In this document: piece after piece, positions 9,101 through 15,190 of the stretch | How the letters are laid out: each line of letters opens with the position of its first letter | Position numbering within the stretch: the stretch's first letter is position 1 | Assembly: GCA_964625865.1 (NCBI GenBank) | Contig: CAZVEV010000097.1 | Coordinates: 1 to 18,615, forward strand | DNA length: 18,615 bases | Direction of reading: 5' to 3' | DNA from: CAZVEV01 sp964625865 | GTDB taxonomy: Bacteria; Planctomycetota; Phycisphaerae; SM23-33 | Made by a program: the position numbers and the translations under genes | The notes under the pieces: model-generated | What the model saw: only the letters and a program-made list of their open reading frames with translations | What the model was told of the DNA's origin: nothing | The model's database searches: none

Positions 9101-9328
9101 CCCGTGAACGAGAAAGCTCTCGCCGGCGCCGAGGGCCGCCGTCAGCTTCCCGTCGCCGGCCCCGACGTGGACGACCAGTCCGCCACTGACGCCCGCCGCG
9201 TCCAGAATCCGCCTCGCCCGGACGGAAGGCGTCTCGGCAAGGGCGGTCGTTCCGCACAGGCCTGCCAGGCACACCGCGGCGACAACCCCCGTCCACATAC
9301 CCCATCCAGCCGTCCGTTCGTTCGTCAT
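6119..9328 (-). CDS. Exported methyltransferase-like domain fused to PQQ-type beta-propeller
   Basis: A 1069-residue protein with a Sec signal ending near TTALA (27-31). Residues ~35-150 look like a class I SAM-dependent methyltransferase fold: VVHVGAGDGKL (52-62) as motif I, an acidic GLDSS (76-80), and YADNSVNLAIVSKG followed by LRVLAPRG. A signature WSHWRQGPENNP segment (161-172) follows. The rest is propeller, with many repeats of the form ALDAATGKxxW, CLRASDGKLAWRF or CVELATGKAVWK, the BamB/quinoprotein-like PQQ repeat pattern. A low-complexity linker at ~565-598, encoded by two 7-bp repeat arrays, divides the propeller into two halves. The -10/-35 pair at 9371-9398 and GAGGA (9333-9337, 4 nt from the ATG) support this start. 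Similar fusions occur in planctomycetes; function is unknown. Whether SAM or PQQ is bound cannot be told. Confidence 0.85.
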   Translation of the reverse strand: MTNERTAGWGMWTGVVAAVCLAGLCGTTALAETPSVRARRILDAAGVSGGLVVHVGAGDGKLTAALGAGESFLVHGLDSSAANVEAAREHIRSVGRYGRTSVAGFGGKTLPYADNSVNLAIVSKGVAVGEGEVLRVLAPRGVAMIGGRKIVKPVPSTIDDWSHWRQGPENNPVARDTVVGPPRGLQWVAGPRWLRSHEVPSGITSVVTAGGRIFYTLDEGPIGITDPRLPEKWVLIARDAFNGTLLWKVPLPKWGWQTWNRDLASRYKGTNWIKTVGLRTKNPSTYVYRMVADDERLYFTLGNAAAVSILDAATGKVIATCEDTASPSKLLVSDGVLCVLTDKRIAAFDGRTGKGLWTQATSRTASWAAAGGRMVYHAGGNELRCVELATGKAVWKTKLDVAGQLIIADGMVLSAAGGKMHVVTFETGKTVWSSGKSSSGGKRRRGKTSGLYVVDGTVWMGYRGQRMDLKTGKKLPPLPVKDLWSPQHHHRCYTNKATSRYIIGAMEGMEYLAIAGDEHSRNNWVRGACKVGIMPANGMTYVPTDQCYCSAGVKILGFNALTASNGSKVEGRRSQVPRLQRGPAYGKANPQSAIRNPQSDWAAFRHDSLRSGGVKTAVPAEVKQAWQVQLAGTLTQPVVVGEMLWVASRDTHRLYALDAATGKQRWTFTADGRIDCPPAIHKGLVLLGSADGHVYCLRASDGKLAWRFRAAPRERLVGSFEQLESAWPVRGVLMLDGLAYVSAGRSTFLDGGLFLYALEPETGKVVHQHQEIGPYEDHTKGHGHSYWSEGARNDVLVSDDEAIYVMQLRFDKTLKPAPAKTVSLLGDRKLGRRMFSTAGFLDGEWYNRTFWMYSNVWPGFYLANQAPKSGQLLVFDDETTYGVKVFWTRNRHSPMFFPATRGYLLVADDNDNEPILVGRDKGKAIDWLPEFNMSRGGNDTGKKFGPNLGGAPQVSSPDAYTFNKDKGIGYSRARKPRWTAWVPIRVKGMVAAGDKLFVAGAPDVMDAKDPLAALEGRAGGLLRAVSAKDGTKLAEYRLASPPVLDGLIAARGALFLATRDGKLTCFRGR
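7533..7564. repeat. 7-bp tandem repeat array (GATTGCG)n inside propeller CDS
   Basis: Four exact copies of GATTGCG (7533-7560) plus a partial GATT. On the coding strand this reads (CGCAATC)n and is translated in frame as ANPQSAIRNPQSD within the linker of the propeller protein. Because 7 is not a multiple of 3, three units restore the frame and a change of one unit would shift it. Confidence 0.9.
7601..7632. repeat. 7-bp tandem repeat array (GACCTTC)n inside propeller CDS
   Basis: Three exact copies of GACCTTC (7608-7628), a degenerate copy GACCTGT (7601-7607) and a partial GACC (7629-7632). The coding strand reads (GAAGGTC)n and is translated as SKVEGRRSQV. It lies 36 bp from the GATTGCG array. 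The segment between encodes PRLQRGPAYGK, which may be the native linker of this family. Confidence 0.9.
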
Positions 9329-9370
9329 GTCGTCCTCATGTCACGGGGCCGCAGAGTCTACGTTACGGGG

Positions 9371-9398
9371 ATTGTATCCCACGTGCATCTCCGGGCAA
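9371..9398 (-). promoter_or_regulatory. Probable sigma70-type promoter of the propeller gene
   Basis: On the minus strand TTGCCC (9393-9398), a 16-nt spacer and TACAAT (9371-9376). The -10 box matches 5 of 6 and the -35 box 4 of 6. Predicted start near 9364, giving a leader of about 36 nt with a GAGGA ribosome site. The -35 sequence and spacing are the same as at the promoter proposed for the sulfatase at 15841. Confidence 0.5.
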
Positions 9399-9446
9399 AC
9401 GAGAATCCGCCCGGGACGCCGAGACCGATGCCCCAGGAAGGCGGCC

Positions 9447-9533
9447 AGGGGGTCTGGCTTTGCGCCTAGCCGCCTCTCGTGTGTCCAAGGGGGGAAGGTC
9501 CCCTTGCTCGCTCGGCAGGCGGCCAGACCCCCT
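9447..9533. repeat. Composite nested inverted repeat (87 bp)
   Basis: Outer arms AGGGGGTCTGGC (9447-9458) and GCCAGACCCCCT (9522-9533) are perfect 12-bp reverse complements. Nested inside, CAAGGGG (9486-9492) and CCCCTTG (9500-9506) form a second perfect 7-bp stem. The element sits in a non-coding spacer with no gene inside. The shape fits a small non-autonomous or REP-like dispersed repeat; no flanking target-site duplication is evident. Confidence 0.7.
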
Positions 9534-9613
9534 CTACGTCGCTCAGGCCGCGTGCTGTGAGAACAGGCGTCCTTCCGCGGGCTGCATGGCGGGAATCCGC
9601 CCCGTCGCGCCGC

Positions 9614-9635
9614 TCGCCCGCGGTCCGGCGGGCGA
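9614..9635. repeat. Perfect 8-bp hairpin upstream of the HD-GYP gene
   Basis: TCGCCCGC (9614-9621), a 6-nt loop and GCGGGCGA (9628-9635). It stands about 100 nt before the HD-GYP start. No T-run follows on either strand, so a terminator is not supported. It may be an operator or part of the repeat-rich spacer. Confidence 0.45.
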
Positions 9636-9721
9636 CGGATAAGTCGTTGTCACTCAATAAAGTCCGCCTCCGCATAGACCGATAACGCTAGTGGGGCCCC
9701 GTGCCACGAGTTGCGCGGGCC

Positions 9722-9727
9722 GGAGAG
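9722..9727 (+). promoter_or_regulatory. Ribosome binding site fixing the HD-GYP start
   Basis: GGAGAG, 5 nt before the ATG at 9733. It favours that ATG over an in-frame GTG at 9691, which has no comparable site. Confidence 0.65.
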
Positions 9728-9732
9728 TACGA

Positions 9733-11058
9733 ATGATCATCAATCCACAGATACCGTTGCATCGGCTGGTGCTCTCGCTGTCCGAAGCGCTGGACTGCAT
9801 CAATCCGTGTATCTCGGACCACCAGCAGCGCGTGGCCTACATCGCCACGCGCCTAGCCCGCGCGATGGGATACCGGGGCGACGATCTGCTGGACGTTTTC
9901 CTGGCCGCCGCGCTGCACGACGTGGGGATCGTCGGTGTGGAGAACCGGCGCGAGGCGATCGAAATGGGACGCCTGGAGCGGGTCGATTGGCACGGTGAGT
10001 TGGGCTACCGCCTGCTCGTGAACAACCCCCTGCTGGCCCGGGCGGCCGAGATGGTCCGGTATCATCATATCGCGTGGGACAACGGCGCCGGGGCCCACCG
10101 CGACGGACATGACCTCCCGGAGGGGACGCATATCATCGTGCTGGCCGACGAAGTCGAGCGGCTGATCGACCGCGACCGCCCCGTGCTGACCCAGACCGAG
10201 ACGATCCTTGCCGAGATCACCGCCCTGGCCGGAGAGACCCTCAAGCCGGAGTGCGTCGAGGCCTTCGCCGAGACCGCCGGCGCCGAGGCGTTCTGGCTGG
10301 ACGTGGTCTCGCCGCGGATCTACGGCATCCTGCTGAATCGTGTGGACTGGCCCATGCTGTCCATCGACGAGGCCACCATCGGACCGATCGGCGAGATCTT
10401 CGCCCGCGTCGTCGACAGCGCCAGCGAGTGGACGGCCGTTCACAGCGCCGGGGTGGCTGCGACGGCGGTTGCACTGGCACGGCGGATGAAGTTCTCGCCC
10501 CGCGAACTTCACCTGATGCGTGCGGCGGGCTACCTCCACGACCTGGGCAAGCTCTCGGTGCCGACGGCCATCCTCGACAAGCCCGCCAGGCTCACCGAAG
10601 ACGAAATGCTCGTCATGCGGGGGCACACGTATCACACCTTCCGCATCCTGGACACCATCGGCGGCATGCCCCAGATCAGCGAGTGGGCCGCCTTCCACCA
10701 CGAACGGCTCGACGGGAGAGGCTATCCCTTCGGCCACGGGGCCGACGACCTGACGCTGGGGGCGCGGATCATGGCGGTCGCCGACGTATTCACCGCCCTG
10801 CGCGAACTGCGTCCTTACCGCCCGCGGAGCCTGCCGATGGCTGACGCCCGGGAGATCCTCGCCAAGCTCGTCAAGCGCAACGGCCTGGACGGCGACGTGG
10901 TGTCCGCCCTCGAAGCCGACATCGACGCCATCGACGCGATCCGCACCGACGAGCAGACCGCCTACGGCGAGACGCAGCGCGACCTGATGGCCCTGATGGG
11001 TCGCCCCGGAATAACCGCCACCTGGGCCCGTCACGCCGCCGTCGCCGCCGCCCCCTGA
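9733..11058 (+). CDS. Tandem HD / HD-GYP domain protein (probable cyclic-di-GMP phosphodiesterase)
   Basis: A 441-residue cytoplasmic protein with no signal, membrane segment or receiver domain. The N-terminal half carries an HD fold: H30, H62-D63 (AALHDVGIVG), H87, RYHH (109-112) and LADE, but no GYP motif. The C-terminal half is a full HD-GYP domain: H237, H269-D270 (YLHDLGKL), H298, FHHERLDGRGYP (321-332, GYP at 330-332) and AVADVFTALRELRPYR. HD-GYP proteins of this type hydrolyse cyclic-di-GMP using a metal centre. The first domain may be regulatory or a second metal site. The ATG at 9733 is chosen because of GGAGAG 5 nt upstream. Two sulfatases follow on the same strand after 135 nt, so co-transcription is possible but not shown. 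Confidence 0.88.
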   Translation: MIINPQIPLHRLVLSLSEALDCINPCISDHQQRVAYIATRLARAMGYRGDDLLDVFLAAALHDVGIVGVENRREAIEMGRLERVDWHGELGYRLLVNNPLLARAAEMVRYHHIAWDNGAGAHRDGHDLPEGTHIIVLADEVERLIDRDRPVLTQTETILAEITALAGETLKPECVEAFAETAGAEAFWLDVVSPRIYGILLNRVDWPMLSIDEATIGPIGEIFARVVDSASEWTAVHSAGVAATAVALARRMKFSPRELHLMRAAGYLHDLGKLSVPTAILDKPARLTEDEMLVMRGHTYHTFRILDTIGGMPQISEWAAFHHERLDGRGYPFGHGADDLTLGARIMAVADVFTALRELRPYRPRSLPMADAREILAKLVKRNGLDGDVVSALEADIDAIDAIRTDEQTAYGETQRDLMALMGRPGITATWARHAAVAAAP

Positions 11059-11113
11059 GGCAAGCCGTGTACGTCTTTGTCTCGTGCCGCGATACCACCC
11101 TGCGCCCGTCCGC

Positions 11114-11142
11114 TTGCGTGTTCTCCGTGAATCTGCGCTAAT
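11114..11142 (+). promoter_or_regulatory. Weak possible promoter of the 11194 sulfatase
   Basis: TTGCGT (11114-11119), 17 nt, GCTAAT (11137-11142). Both boxes are only partial matches. The stretch also contains a repeated AATCTG unit (11130-11135 and 11140-11145), so the resemblance may be accidental. The alternative is read-through from the HD-GYP gene. Confidence 0.25.
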
Positions 11143-11193
11143 CTGTCTCGTGAAACGGTTATCCTCCCGGTGTACGTGGAAAAGGAACGAGAC

Positions 11194-12747
11194 ATGCGGA
11201 AGCTTACGCGGCGTGGTTTTCTCAGGACGGTCGGGGCCGGTGCGGCGGCGGGGGTTCTGGGTGCGACGGGCGCCATGGGCGCTGCCCGGGCGGGCGGCAG
11301 GAAGCCTAACGTTGTGCTGATGATGGTCGACGATATGGGCTTTGCGGACCTGGGCTGCTATGGCGGGGAGATCGACACCCCTGCGCTGGACAAGCTCGCC
11401 GCCGGCGGGATGCGGTTCACGCAGTTTTACAACACGGCCAAGTGCTCGCCCACGCGGGCGTCGCTGCTGTCGGGCTGCTACCACCGCGAGGTCGGCGAGA
11501 CGAAGCTGGCCAACTGCATCACGCTGGGCGAGGCGATGCGCTCGGCGGGGTACACCACGCTGATGACGGGCAAGTGGCACCTCGGGGCCAACCCGATCGC
11601 CCGCGGGTTCGATCGCTACTTCGGGCATCTCAGCGGGGCGACGAACTTCTTCACCGGCGACAACACGTTCCGGCTGGATGACAAGCCGTTCACCGTGCCC
11701 AAGACGGGCTTCTACACCACCGACGCCAACGTGGACTACGCGATGAAGTTCCTCGACGAAGCCGTCGGCGCCGGCGGCGGGGCGGCGAAGAAGGACGCCA
11801 AGCCGTTCTTCCTCTACATCGCGTTCAACGCCCCCCACTATCCGCTGCATGCGTGGCCGGAGGATATCGCCAAGTACAAGGGCAAGTTCCTCGCCGGCTG
11901 GGACGCCCTTCGCAAGCAGCGTCACGCCCGCCAGTTGAAGATGGGCCTGCTCCCGTCCAAATGGAAACTCGCCCCGCGCGACAAGGACGTCAAGCCGTGG
12001 GACGACCTGACCGACGCCGAGAAGAAAACCGAAGACCTGACGATGGCGGTCTACGCGGCGATGATCGACCGTGTGGACCAGAACATCGCTCGCCTGCTGG
12101 CCAAGCTCAAGAGCCTCGGGGTCGCCGACAACACGCTGATCCTGTTCCTCAGCGACAACGGCGGGTGCCCCTTCCAGCGGACCCGGACGCCGGACATCCC
12201 GCCCGGGCCGGCCAACTCGTACTGGACCTACCACAAGGGCTGGGCCCAGGTCTCCAACGTGCCCTTCCGCCTCTACAAGCAGAACCAGCACGAGGGGGGC
12301 GTCTCGACGCCGCTGATCGCCCACTGGCCCGGCGTGATCAAGGGCGGGGCGATAACCGACCAGGCGGGGCACCTCGTCGACATCATGGCAACGTTGCTGG
12401 ACGTCACCGGCACGAAATACCCCAAGGCCGTCGGCGGTCAGACCCTCAGGCCGCTGCGGGGCAAGAGCCTCCTGCCGGTCTTCCAGGGCAAGCAGCGCGA
12501 GGGTCACAAGGAGATCTTCTTCGAGTTCTCCCGGTACAAGGCGCTGCGGGCGGGCAAGTGGAAGATCTCGTGGTATCGCGGCCCGTGGGAGTTGTACGAC
12601 CTGGAGGCCGACCGCACGGAGCTGAACAACCTCGCCGACAAGATGCCCGAGAAGGTCGTCGAACTGGCCAAACGTCACGAGGCGTGGGTCAAGGAACTCG
12701 GCGGTCCCAAGCGCAAGGGGAGCGGGGGCAAGAAGCGGCGCAAGTGA
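11194..12747 (+). CDS. Tat-exported type I sulfatase (arylsulfatase A-like), CSPTR active site
   Basis: A predicted sulfate-ester hydrolase of 517 residues. TRRGFLR (5-11) followed by an Ala/Gly hydrophobic run is a textbook twin-arginine signal. Active-site elements in order: D46-D47 (MVDDMG), C84 in CSPTR (Thr in place of the usual Ser; seen in other planctomycete sulfatases), K127 and H129 in GKWHLG, HYPLHAW at ~215-221 and D321-N322 in LSDNGG. The C-terminus ends in a Lys/Arg-rich tail (GGPKRKGSGGKKRRK). The ATG at 11194 is chosen over an upstream GTG at 11170 because AAGGA (11182-11186) is 7 nt away and the Tat motif then sits at the N-terminus. It is followed 70 nt later by another sulfatase. 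Substrate unknown. Confidence 0.92.
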   Translation: MRKLTRRGFLRTVGAGAAAGVLGATGAMGAARAGGRKPNVVLMMVDDMGFADLGCYGGEIDTPALDKLAAGGMRFTQFYNTAKCSPTRASLLSGCYHREVGETKLANCITLGEAMRSAGYTTLMTGKWHLGANPIARGFDRYFGHLSGATNFFTGDNTFRLDDKPFTVPKTGFYTTDANVDYAMKFLDEAVGAGGGAAKKDAKPFFLYIAFNAPHYPLHAWPEDIAKYKGKFLAGWDALRKQRHARQLKMGLLPSKWKLAPRDKDVKPWDDLTDAEKKTEDLTMAVYAAMIDRVDQNIARLLAKLKSLGVADNTLILFLSDNGGCPFQRTRTPDIPPGPANSYWTYHKGWAQVSNVPFRLYKQNQHEGGVSTPLIAHWPGVIKGGAITDQAGHLVDIMATLLDVTGTKYPKAVGGQTLRPLRGKSLLPVFQGKQREGHKEIFFEFSRYKALRAGKWKISWYRGPWELYDLEADRTELNNLADKMPEKVVELAKRHEAWVKELGGPKRKGSGGKKRRK

Positions 12748-12765
12748 ACCGCGAGACGAGAGACC

Positions 12766-12783
12766 GTCGATCTTACGATCGAC
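12766..12783 (+). other. Hairpin between two tandem sulfatase genes
   Basis: GTCGATC (12766-12772), loop TTAC, GATCGAC (12777-12783), a perfect 7-bp stem with a 4-nt loop, 18 nt after the first sulfatase stop and 35 nt before the next start. No T-run follows, so an mRNA processing or stability element is more likely than a full terminator. Confidence 0.45.
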
Positions 12784-12817
12784 CGCTAAACGATGTGTGC
12801 GGATAGAGGAACAAGAT

Positions 12818-14398
12818 ATGCAGGGATTGACGCGGCGCGGGTTTCTGAAGAGGGTTGGACTCGGTGCAGCGGCGGGGTGTCTTGGGGCGGGCGGTGTCGC
12901 CGGCGGCGCCGAGCGCGAGAAGGCGAGCGCGGGCGGGCCGAACATCGTCCTGATCTACGCGGATGACCTGGGCTACGGCGACGTGGGGTGTTACGGGGCG
13001 ACAAAGCTCAAGACGCCGAACATCGACCGCCTCGCGCGGGAAGGGCGGATGCTGACCGACGCCCATTGGGCGGCGGCCGTCTGCACGCCCTCGCGATACG
13101 GCCTGCTGACGGGGCGGTTCGCCTGGCGGAAGGGCAACTGGGTGCCGATCTTCCATCGCAACGGGCTGATCATCGACACGAAGCGGACGACAATTGCCTC
13201 GATGCTGAAAGCGAAGGGCTACGCCACCGCGTGCATCGGCAAGTGGCATCTCGGGTTCGGGGTCAAGACGCCGAACTGGAACGGGCTGCTCAAGCCCGGG
13301 CCGCTGGAACTGGGGTTCGACCACTACTACGGCGTGCCGGTCGTCAACAGCCACCCGCCGTTCGTCTACGTCAAGGACCATCGCGTCGTCGGGCTGGACC
13401 CCAAGGACCCGATCGTCAACCGCGGCCGCATCAAGCCGCGAACGATGTACTCCAAGCCGTACCCCGAGAAGATGCCCAACGGCGTGGGCGGGGGCAAGGC
13501 GGCCCACGCGCTGTACAAGGACGAGGAGGTCTGCACGCATCTGACGGGTAAGGCGGTCGACTGGATCCGGGCCCGCAAGGACGAGCGGTTCTTCCTCTAC
13601 TTCGCCACGACGAACATTCACCACCCGTTCACGCCGCACCCGCGGTTCAAGGGCACCAGCGGCTGCGGGGACTATGGCGACTTCGTACACGAACTGGACT
13701 GGGCGGTGGGGCGGGTGCTGGCGACGCTCGACGAACTGAAGCTCACCGACAACACGCTGGTGATCTTCACCAGCGACAATGGCGGCATGCTCAACGAGGG
13801 CGGGCACCGCGCGTGGCGGGCGGGCCATCGCCTCAACGGCGACCTGTTCGGCTTCAAGTTCGACGCCTACGAGGGCGGCCATCGCGTACCGTTCATCGCC
13901 CGCTGGCCCGGGCGGATCAAGGCCGGCACGCGGTCGGGACAACTGGTCTCCAGCGTGGACATGCTCGCGACCCTGGCGGCGGTGGCGGACTACAGGCTGA
14001 CCGGCGACGAAGGCCCCGACAGCTTTAACGTCCTGCCCGCGCTGACGGGCGAGCCGGCCGAGCCGATTCGCGACCACCTGCTGCAGGCCTCGCGCCAGCC
14101 GACGCACCTGAGCATTCGCATGGGCAAGTGGATGTACATCCCCGCGCGGGGCCCGGGCGGGTTCGGCGGTGGCAAGAACGACGCGATGAAGAACATCGCC
14201 TTCTCGAAGCGCCCCAACAGCGACATGACGCCCGCCGGGAAGTTCAAGCCCGGCGCCCCGAAGGCGCAGCTCTACGACCTCGAAGCGGACCTGGCCCAGG
14301 CGACCAACGTCCACGACAAGCATCCTGAGGTCGTAGCGAAGTTGAAAGCCGTATTGGCGAAGCACAAAGCCGCCGGGCGAAGCGCCCCGAAGCGGTGA
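12818..14398 (+). CDS. Tat-exported type I sulfatase (arylsulfatase A-like), CTPSR active site
   Basis: A predicted sulfatase of 526 residues. LTRRGFLKR (4-12) plus an Ala/Gly hydrophobic segment gives a twin-arginine signal. D49-D50 (YADDLGYGD), C89 in CTPSR, K142 and H144 in GKWHLG, HHPFTPHP further in, and TSDNGG form a complete metal, formylglycine and sulfate-binding set. The tail is basic (KHKAAGRSAPKR). The ATG at 12818 is preferred over a GTG at 12797 because AGAGGA (12805-12810) is 7 nt upstream. Its active site and IFHRNGLI stretch differ from those of the previous gene, so the two are not a recent duplication. rsmE begins 35 nt after the stop, suggesting one operon. Confidence 0.92.
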   Translation: MQGLTRRGFLKRVGLGAAAGCLGAGGVAGGAEREKASAGGPNIVLIYADDLGYGDVGCYGATKLKTPNIDRLAREGRMLTDAHWAAAVCTPSRYGLLTGRFAWRKGNWVPIFHRNGLIIDTKRTTIASMLKAKGYATACIGKWHLGFGVKTPNWNGLLKPGPLELGFDHYYGVPVVNSHPPFVYVKDHRVVGLDPKDPIVNRGRIKPRTMYSKPYPEKMPNGVGGGKAAHALYKDEEVCTHLTGKAVDWIRARKDERFFLYFATTNIHHPFTPHPRFKGTSGCGDYGDFVHELDWAVGRVLATLDELKLTDNTLVIFTSDNGGMLNEGGHRAWRAGHRLNGDLFGFKFDAYEGGHRVPFIARWPGRIKAGTRSGQLVSSVDMLATLAAVADYRLTGDEGPDSFNVLPALTGEPAEPIRDHLLQASRQPTHLSIRMGKWMYIPARGPGGFGGGKNDAMKNIAFSKRPNSDMTPAGKFKPGAPKAQLYDLEADLAQATNVHDKHPEVVAKLKAVLAKHKAAGRSAPKR

Positions 14399-14421
14399 GC
14401 CGTAAGGACGTATTGTGGACT

Positions 14422-14426
14422 AAGGA
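14422..14426 (+). promoter_or_regulatory. Ribosome binding site fixing the rsmE start
   Basis: AAGGA, 7 nt before the ATG at 14434. It decides against an in-frame GTG at 14395 that overlaps the preceding stop codon and would add 13 residues not expected in the family. Confidence 0.65.
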
Positions 14427-14433
14427 TGATGCA

Positions 14434-15183
14434 ATGACTGACGTCGGTCGAAAGTACAGGTTCATCGTCCCGGGCTTGCCCGGTCAGGCCCCGTGCACCG
14501 TTGAACTGCCCGCCGACGAGGCGCGCCATGCCCGGACGGTGCTCCGCATCAAGGCCGGGCGCGAGGTGGAACTGTTCGACGGGCGAGGCGCCGTGGCGCG
14601 GGGGCGGGTCGCCGAGGCCGCCAAACGCAGTGTGACGGTGGCTGTCGAGACCGTCCGGCGAGACCCGCGGGTCGGGCCGCGGGTGCATCTGGCGTTCGCC
14701 GTGCCCAAGGGCAAGCGGCTGGACTGGCTGCTGGAGAAGGCCACTGAACTCGCTGCCGCCTCGCTCAGGCCCGTGCAGTTCGCTCGTAGCGTTGCCGGCG
14801 GGGACGTCCTTACCGACGCCAAGCGCCATCGCTGGGCGGTGCACTGTCAGGCCGCCGCCAAGCAGAGCGGCCTGAACTTCCTGCCCGAACTGTGTGAGAT
14901 GACGCCGCTGGCGGATTACCTGGCCGCCGCCGCGGGCGAGGGTGTTCACCTGCTAGGCGACCTTGCTCCTGACGCCGCGCCACTGGCCCGTGCGATCGGC
15001 CCCGACCAGGCAGGCGCGACGATTGACGTGCTGGTCGGCCCCGAGGGCGGGCTGACCGACGACGAACGCGCCGCCGCCATCGCCGCCGGATTCCGCCCCG
15101 TGCGCCTGGGCACGACGACGCTCCGCATCGAAACCGCCGCCGCGGCCCTACTGGCCGGCATCGCCGCTGTTTGCGCGGTGTGA
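14434..15183 (+). CDS. rsmE: 16S rRNA (uracil-1498-N3)-methyltransferase RsmE
   Basis: A 249-residue cytoplasmic SAM-dependent methyltransferase of the SPOUT/RsmE family, which methylates U1498 of 16S rRNA in the assembled small subunit. The N-terminal PUA-like part (to ~75) has HARTVLRIKAG and VELFDGRG. The catalytic SPOUT knot has KGKRLDWLLEKATEL (92-106), QFARSV, HCQAAAKQSG, LVGPEGGLTDDE (200-211) and LGTTTLRIETA (225-235), the last two being family signatures. Length is normal for RsmE. It is placed 35 nt after a sulfatase and its stop is 7 nt from the convergent stop of the next gene. An operon with sulfatases is unusual for this housekeeping gene but spacing supports it. Confidence 0.93.
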   Translation: MTDVGRKYRFIVPGLPGQAPCTVELPADEARHARTVLRIKAGREVELFDGRGAVARGRVAEAAKRSVTVAVETVRRDPRVGPRVHLAFAVPKGKRLDWLLEKATELAAASLRPVQFARSVAGGDVLTDAKRHRWAVHCQAAAKQSGLNFLPELCEMTPLADYLAAAAGEGVHLLGDLAPDAAPLARAIGPDQAGATIDVLVGPEGGLTDDERAAAIAAGFRPVRLGTTTLRIETAAAALLAGIAAVCAV

Positions 15184-15190
15184 GACGCCT

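Larger units (their letters stand above)
9329..9732. other. 404-nt divergent intergenic region, repeat-rich
   Basis: This spacer separates the leftward propeller gene from the rightward HD-GYP gene. It holds a promoter for the propeller gene (9371-9398), a composite inverted repeat (9447-9533), a hairpin (9614-9635) and the HD-GYP ribosome site (9722-9727). Short open frames here overlap the inverted repeats, lack ribosome sites and have no recognisable protein, so I do not call a gene. A TTGTCA at 9647-9652 could be a -35 box for the HD-GYP gene, but no good -10 box follows at normal spacing. Confidence 0.6.

Noticed and set aside
9691..9732. GTG start extending the HD-GYP protein by 14 residues
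   Set aside because: No ribosome site, whereas the ATG at 9733 has GGAGAG 5 nt upstream.
11170..11193. GTG start for the second sulfatase
   Set aside because: The ATG at 11194 has a good AAGGA site and puts the Tat motif at the N-terminus; the GTG start would include the ribosome site in the coding region.
12797..12817. GTG start for the third sulfatase
   Set aside because: The extension covers the AGAGGA ribosome site of the ATG at 12818.
9853..12945. 1030-codon minus-strand open frame across HD-GYP and sulfatase genes
   Set aside because: It runs antisense to two or more clearly real genes and shows only low-complexity shadow composition.
12773..14365. 530-codon minus-strand open frame
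   Set aside because: Antisense shadow of the sulfatase at 12818.
11194..14398. Recent tandem duplication of sulfatases
   Set aside because: The two neighbours differ in active-site motif and most of the sequence beyond family-level residues.
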